Below are positions 61,201-64,000 of a stretch of 64,000 bases of DNA, piece after piece. Positions within the stretch are counted from its first letter, which is position 1. Each line of letters begins with the position of its first letter. The DNA is from an uncultured Lachnospiraceae bacterium (GTDB lineage Bacteria > Bacillota > Clostridia > Lachnospirales > Lachnospiraceae). The notes beneath the pieces are model-generated. The model was not told the DNA's origin, ran no database searches, and was given only the letters and a program-made list of their open reading frames with translations. The position numbers and the translations under genes were made by a program. The stretch lies in NCBI GenBank assembly GCA_910578825.1, contig CAJTSB010000001.1:1-64000 (forward strand), in the 5' to 3' direction.

Positions 61201-64000
61201 ATAATCTGGCGTTGAGTCTGGCGTCAGGAGAAGGAACCTTCGATAAAACACAGATTACGGAGGATCTGAATCTTCCGACAGAAATAGAGACCAGCGACGG
61301 CAAGAATATACAGGGACTTAAAATTACGTGGGAATCAGACAGCACGGCAATCCGCACAAATGGTAAGGTGGTACGTCCATCTAAGAAGAATGGAAATGCA
61401 ACCGTGAACCTGAAAGCAACAATTCAGTATGGTTCCTATACGAGGACAAAGACGTTTTCGGACCTTACGGTGTTAGCATTGGACGGCGCATCATTTGTGG
61501 AGTTTGATGAGGCTTACGCGAAGGCGGAAGAGAGGTATCAGTCTGCCAAAGCGGAGAACATTTATACAGACGCCAGCCTGGCAGCATTGAAAGCAAAATT
61601 GGAGGAGGCCGACGCTGTCAAGGCGACAGAGGGCAAACCGGAAGAGGATTCGGATGTTGTAGACGCCATGACTGAGCAGCTTAAGACGGCGGCGGACGTC
61701 CTGGTATTAAAGAGTTTTGAGGAAGTGAACAAATCGTTGGCGGCATGGTATCCGCTGGATGATGAGGATGCAAAGGCCAAAGACTTCTCCGGCAAGGGCT
61801 GTCATGGAACAGCGGCAGATACTGTTACATTCAGCAGGGAGAACGGTGCAACATTTAACGGCGGCAAAGGTCTGCAAAATTGCATCAAATTGCCGGCAGA
61901 GTCGCTGGAGCGCTTAAACGTTACAGACAACATGACTTTCTCTTTCTGGGCGAAAGATGAGCGGGGAACCAAATCTAATGCCTTCGGCATCGGTTCCGGA
62001 GACTCATTTGGCAGCAATGGATGCGTCAGCGGAAATAATAAGGATGCACAGTTTTTCTATGTAAATACATGTGATAATAATGAACTGTATTCCAGTGTAA
62101 ACACAAAATACTGGAGCACACCATCCACAATAAAAACCACGGCTCCTGCCAAGGATGAATGGCATCATATTACCAGCGTTATTTCCGGAAGAACCCTTAC
62201 CCTCTATGTGGATGGAATAAAACAGGGGGAGACGATTGCAACGCAGGCGACGTTGACGGAAATCTGGGATCAGGATCCCGAGACGCGGGGAATGTATATT
62301 GGAAACTGCAGTTATGGTACGCAGCCGGAAGGCAAGGCAGACGCAGATTACAAAGGTTCCATTCGGGATGTCCGTGTGTACAATGCATCGCTGGCGCCTG
62401 CACAGATAGAGGCGGCATATCGTTATAAGGATGAGGTTCTTCCCATGAAATATGCGAAGGATGACCTGATTGAATCCATAGGAGCAAGAGTGGAGGAAGA
62501 TGGAACGGTTATCCTGAATGTTACGAATTTGTCAACAACAGAAGGTATTCTTGCGTTGCCGTCAACCAGTTATGGCAATGCAAAGGTTTCCTGGATTTCC
62601 TCGGATGATGAGATCATCAATGGGGTGACCGGAGCTGTAGCGATTCCGGAAAAAGGAGAGCCTCATAAAAAGGCGACGTTGACGGCTACGATAAGTATTG
62701 GAGAAGGAGAGGAAACGGAAACTTCCCAGGTGGTATTCCACTGTGAGGTCTACTTTAAGAATGACACAGATACCACAGCCTTGCAGCAGGCGCTTCAGGA
62801 AATTGAAGATGAAAACCTTGTAGAAGAAGAATATACGGCGGTAAGCTGGAACGTGTTCAAAGAGGCTAAGAAAAACGCGCAGGCTCAGATAGACGATCCG
62901 GGTGACGACGCGCAGGTAGCTGCGGTAAAGGATGAACTTCAAGCGGCAAGACAGGGCTTGAAGAGACGCGGCGATATGGAGCTTTTGCAGAATGCGGTTG
63001 CAGAGGCAGAGAAAATCACAGCATCTGCAGATTACACGCCATCAAGCTGGGGAACTTTTGCGACGGCGTTGTCAGAGGCAAAAGATAAGCTGGAGGCTGA
63101 CTTGTCCGTAGAGGAAGTTACGGAGCTTGTAAACGCATTGCAGACGGCTATGAACGGTCTTACACCTACCGAAGAGCAGAAGGTGGGAGAGGCTGAAAAG
63201 GCAGAGATGGCGGCAGCGATTGCCGAGATAAATGCGCTGAGAAAGACATATTATACAAGCGAAAGCTGGACGGCGCTTCAGGAAAAAGTAACGGCGCTGA
63301 AAGCGTTGCAGAATAAGACAAATGCGACAAAGAATGAGGTAAAGGCGGCGATTAATGCCCTGGAAGACGCCAGAAATAAGCTTGTGCCGACCGGAAATCA
63401 AACGCCGGATGCGGATAAGATTACAGAGCTGAAAACAGCATTTGATAAGGCAACCGCAGCAAATGCTGGAATGAAGGAAACGGACTATACCGCTGAGAGC
63501 TGGGAGGCATACCAGAAAGCATACGCTGCAATGAAAAAGATTGCGGATCGCCTCGCAGATGATGCGAAAAAAGGCAGTGTGACAAAGAGTGAGATTGATA
63601 CAGCCATTGCGAATCTGAAGACAGCAACCGAGGGACTTGTCCGCAACGTTGACAAGACAGCATTGAATGCGGCGATCGCAGGCTGTGCAAGCCTGAGGGC
63701 CGCCGACTACATCCCTGCCAGCTGGAATGCGTTCCAGGCGGCATTGAATGCGGCAAAGGCAGTGGCATCCAGGGATGGCGCCACACAAGCAGAAGTAAAC
63801 GCAGCGCTGGCAAACCTGAATGCGAAGAGAGCCGGACTGAAGAGAAACGTGCTCGTAAGCAGCATCAAGCTTTCCGCAACTTATAAGAACGTGGCTGTCG
63901 GAAAGAAGACGACGGTCAAGGCGGTAGTCAACAGCAACGCAACGAACAAAGGCATAACGTTTACGTCATCGAATACGAAGTGGGCGACTGTAAATTCCAA
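58239..64000 (+). CDS. Giant secreted multidomain surface protein (partial, cut by window end)
   Basis: At least 1920 codons with no stop. Signal peptide ~1-32 (VQAAE cleavage). Approximate order: N-terminal carbohydrate-binding/DNRLRE-like domain ~45-230, MucBP-like domain ~232-310 (VEYVDEQGQKL), Ig-like ~311-400, a concanavalin-like domain ~400-585, Ig-like ~590-735, LamG ~739-976 (LLAHYEFDG), Ig-like, a FIVAR-like unit, LamG ~1166-1396 (LAAWYPLDD), Ig-like, five FIVAR-like repeats ~1512-1870, and a Big_2 domain at the edge (SIKLSATYKNVAVGKKT). No catalytic domain is visible in this part; one may lie beyond the end. Likely glycan or host-surface binding. ATG 58239 after GAAGG. Confidence 0.85.
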   Translation, partial: MKTVKRVISIFLSFAMVMTGVNLGSLSKVQAAETKGEQYYRENITGTFYGTDGNQISLGTNTQLSADGSAACAASIKDTTYGGNNTTNWGSERFGCLVFQIPKDMDLTNLQTASVTLKLKKVANLGDNGWMKIALYETNNPQITSGSPESNYSVKNGYHGVDSAFWSEERVSDREDANNLQAVHFDVKDAVQNVDMENGRLVLRVQVPRAGIGFNDNTPATLTIDATTQTNASVEYVDEQGQKLRSDKILDLSVGSRYTYDILNEEQVLTKDGQEYKYQADASKTEINEVMVSGDEGAAANNKITLVYKKVAFVSAIAPSTIYAIEGNEPILPKQVAATTNIIDYTSKTNVTWNISGVEWTAGKHTVQGTAAGLEGDKAKVEAEVQVYPCDESINDTVKAAHTDNGKDGLHMLSRQYKGEIISEFDITTTGTVSDGAFVYPTKVLTNNNDIWGNGGPMLHFKKDQGFFNVRSGDGNGGAGNDPASNGKAIYDGKSVYHVRIEMDSSTRPGVYRAYVTDPDGNVNEVGTNPDGNGFRKYENGVIESYYVGRAGFNISNHKIYWKSGYVLASIDFYAPDGTKLAPSVSTKEMPGSTKAVDAALFTPKVKDGKIYLYNPDNSGWDVDGNGKYETGGDDIAATESATMPGANEEIHFIGNYEEAQFKGQAEEVKLEAVLGKMPVLPNTVKATYEGVEAAIETGVTWNITEQDVATETPDGQPRTVTGTFVNGETVTATLEVKHAYLLAHYEFDGENPAKDSTGRHEDAILENVTEGVEGVQNGSTAVTLKGGNNGTSYVKLPDDLLQVPGPNRTDRVTQDDITISMFINREINGNSFAMILHATEVGKSNPAGHLGLINKDTPTVSGGTYGTPYLNFEYRKGGSTIGQLRPAGDPVTPSKQWVHFAIVTNGSEGTAKLYQDGVLVAENEGPIVKPSELPAQNNYLGRASWPDKDYIATYDDFRVYNGILTEEEIQEIANEKLCKAPVDDIYDNLALSLASGEGTFDKTQITEDLNLPTEIETSDGKNIQGLKITWESDSTAIRTNGKVVRPSKKNGNATVNLKATIQYGSYTRTKTFSDLTVLALDGASFVEFDEAYAKAEERYQSAKAENIYTDASLAALKAKLEEADAVKATEGKPEEDSDVVDAMTEQLKTAADVLVLKSFEEVNKSLAAWYPLDDEDAKAKDFSGKGCHGTAADTVTFSRENGATFNGGKGLQNCIKLPAESLERLNVTDNMTFSFWAKDERGTKSNAFGIGSGDSFGSNGCVSGNNKDAQFFYVNTCDNNELYSSVNTKYWSTPSTIKTTAPAKDEWHHITSVISGRTLTLYVDGIKQGETIATQATLTEIWDQDPETRGMYIGNCSYGTQPEGKADADYKGSIRDVRVYNASLAPAQIEAAYRYKDEVLPMKYAKDDLIESIGARVEEDGTVILNVTNLSTTEGILALPSTSYGNAKVSWISSDDEIINGVTGAVAIPEKGEPHKKATLTATISIGEGEETETSQVVFHCEVYFKNDTDTTALQQALQEIEDENLVEEEYTAVSWNVFKEAKKNAQAQIDDPGDDAQVAAVKDELQAARQGLKRRGDMELLQNAVAEAEKITASADYTPSSWGTFATALSEAKDKLEADLSVEEVTELVNALQTAMNGLTPTEEQKVGEAEKAEMAAAIAEINALRKTYYTSESWTALQEKVTALKALQNKTNATKNEVKAAINALEDARNKLVPTGNQTPDADKITELKTAFDKATAANAGMKETDYTAESWEAYQKAYAAMKKIADRLADDAKKGSVTKSEIDTAIANLKTATEGLVRNVDKTALNAAIAGCASLRAADYIPASWNAFQAALNAAKAVASRDGATQAEVNAALANLNAKRAGLKRNVLVSSIKLSATYKNVAVGKKTTVKAVVNSNATNKGITFTSSNTKWATVNS

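Noticed and set aside
63072..63788. Minus-strand frame of 238 codons
   Set aside because: Lies against the continuous reading frame of the giant surface gene; its repeats mirror the FIVAR units.

Overview
The window reads as chromosome of an anaerobic, flagellated member of the Clostridia, most likely Lachnospiraceae. The reasons are HydG (the [FeFe]-hydrogenase maturase), a BofA-type sporulation membrane protein, a monoderm-style Tad pilus locus, DUF5702- and DUF6382/FHA-type proteins, a lysyl-tRNA synthetase fused to an HD domain, strong purine-rich ribosome binding sites, frequent TTG/GTG starts and moderate GC. This taxonomic call is inference from gene content; no rRNA or tRNA gene is visible.

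Layout. 1-4.0 kb: hydG, then an AT-rich toxin-antitoxin pair (Panacea antitoxin plus PemK/MazF-like toxin) between a strong terminator and the next promoter, then a coiled-coil protein. 4.1-7.7 kb: an OmpR-type response regulator and a large polytopic histidine kinase, separated by a short structured repeat whose second copy lies at 55.6 kb. 7.7-18.3 kb: an aconitase-family hydratase, an AI-2E-family permease, a TPR/low-complexity/P-loop protein, glycogen branching enzyme, a Gly/Pro-rich small protein and a methyltransferase. 18.3-26.1 kb: a secreted protein with a degenerate C39-like domain, then a flagellar block (1039-residue FliK-like protein behind a sigma-28-like promoter, flagellin with a CsrA-type leader, FliS). 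26.1-26.8 kb: YaaL/DUF2508 and BofA, divergent. 26.8-36.2 kb: a compact Tad/Flp pilus operon with two prepilin peptidases, TadZ, TadA, TadB, TadC, Flp pilin, three pseudopilin-like proteins and an FHA protein. 36.2-38.8 kb: flavodoxin-SCP2 fusion, HIT protein and convergent murG. 39-43.5 kb: a hybrid sensor kinase with an orphan sugar-binding lipoprotein, then a small membrane protein preceded by a long inverted-repeat element. 43.5-48.5 kb: pgi, a convergent chemoreceptor, and a secreted SH3/SleB-type wall hydrolase. 48.6-57.8 kb: nfeD-SPFH, then a housekeeping run argF-birA-(small protein)-coaX-dusB-(hypothetical)-greA-lysS. 58.2 kb to the end: the first 1920 codons of a giant secreted multidomain protein, cut by the window edge.

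How it fits together: the window mixes core metabolism and translation genes with surface and sensing functions (flagellum, Tad pilus, chemoreceptor, two sensor kinases, glycan-binding lipoprotein, LamG/FIVAR surface protein), as expected for a gut-type anaerobe that senses and attaches to glycans. Points most worth following: the two-copy intra-operon RNA-like repeat, the Tad locus with a Cys/His-repeat pseudopilin, the CsrA-like flagellin leader, the Panacea TA pair, the LysRS-HD fusion, and the nested inverted-repeat element near 43.0 kb. I found no CRISPR array, insertion sequence, prophage, tRNA or rRNA.
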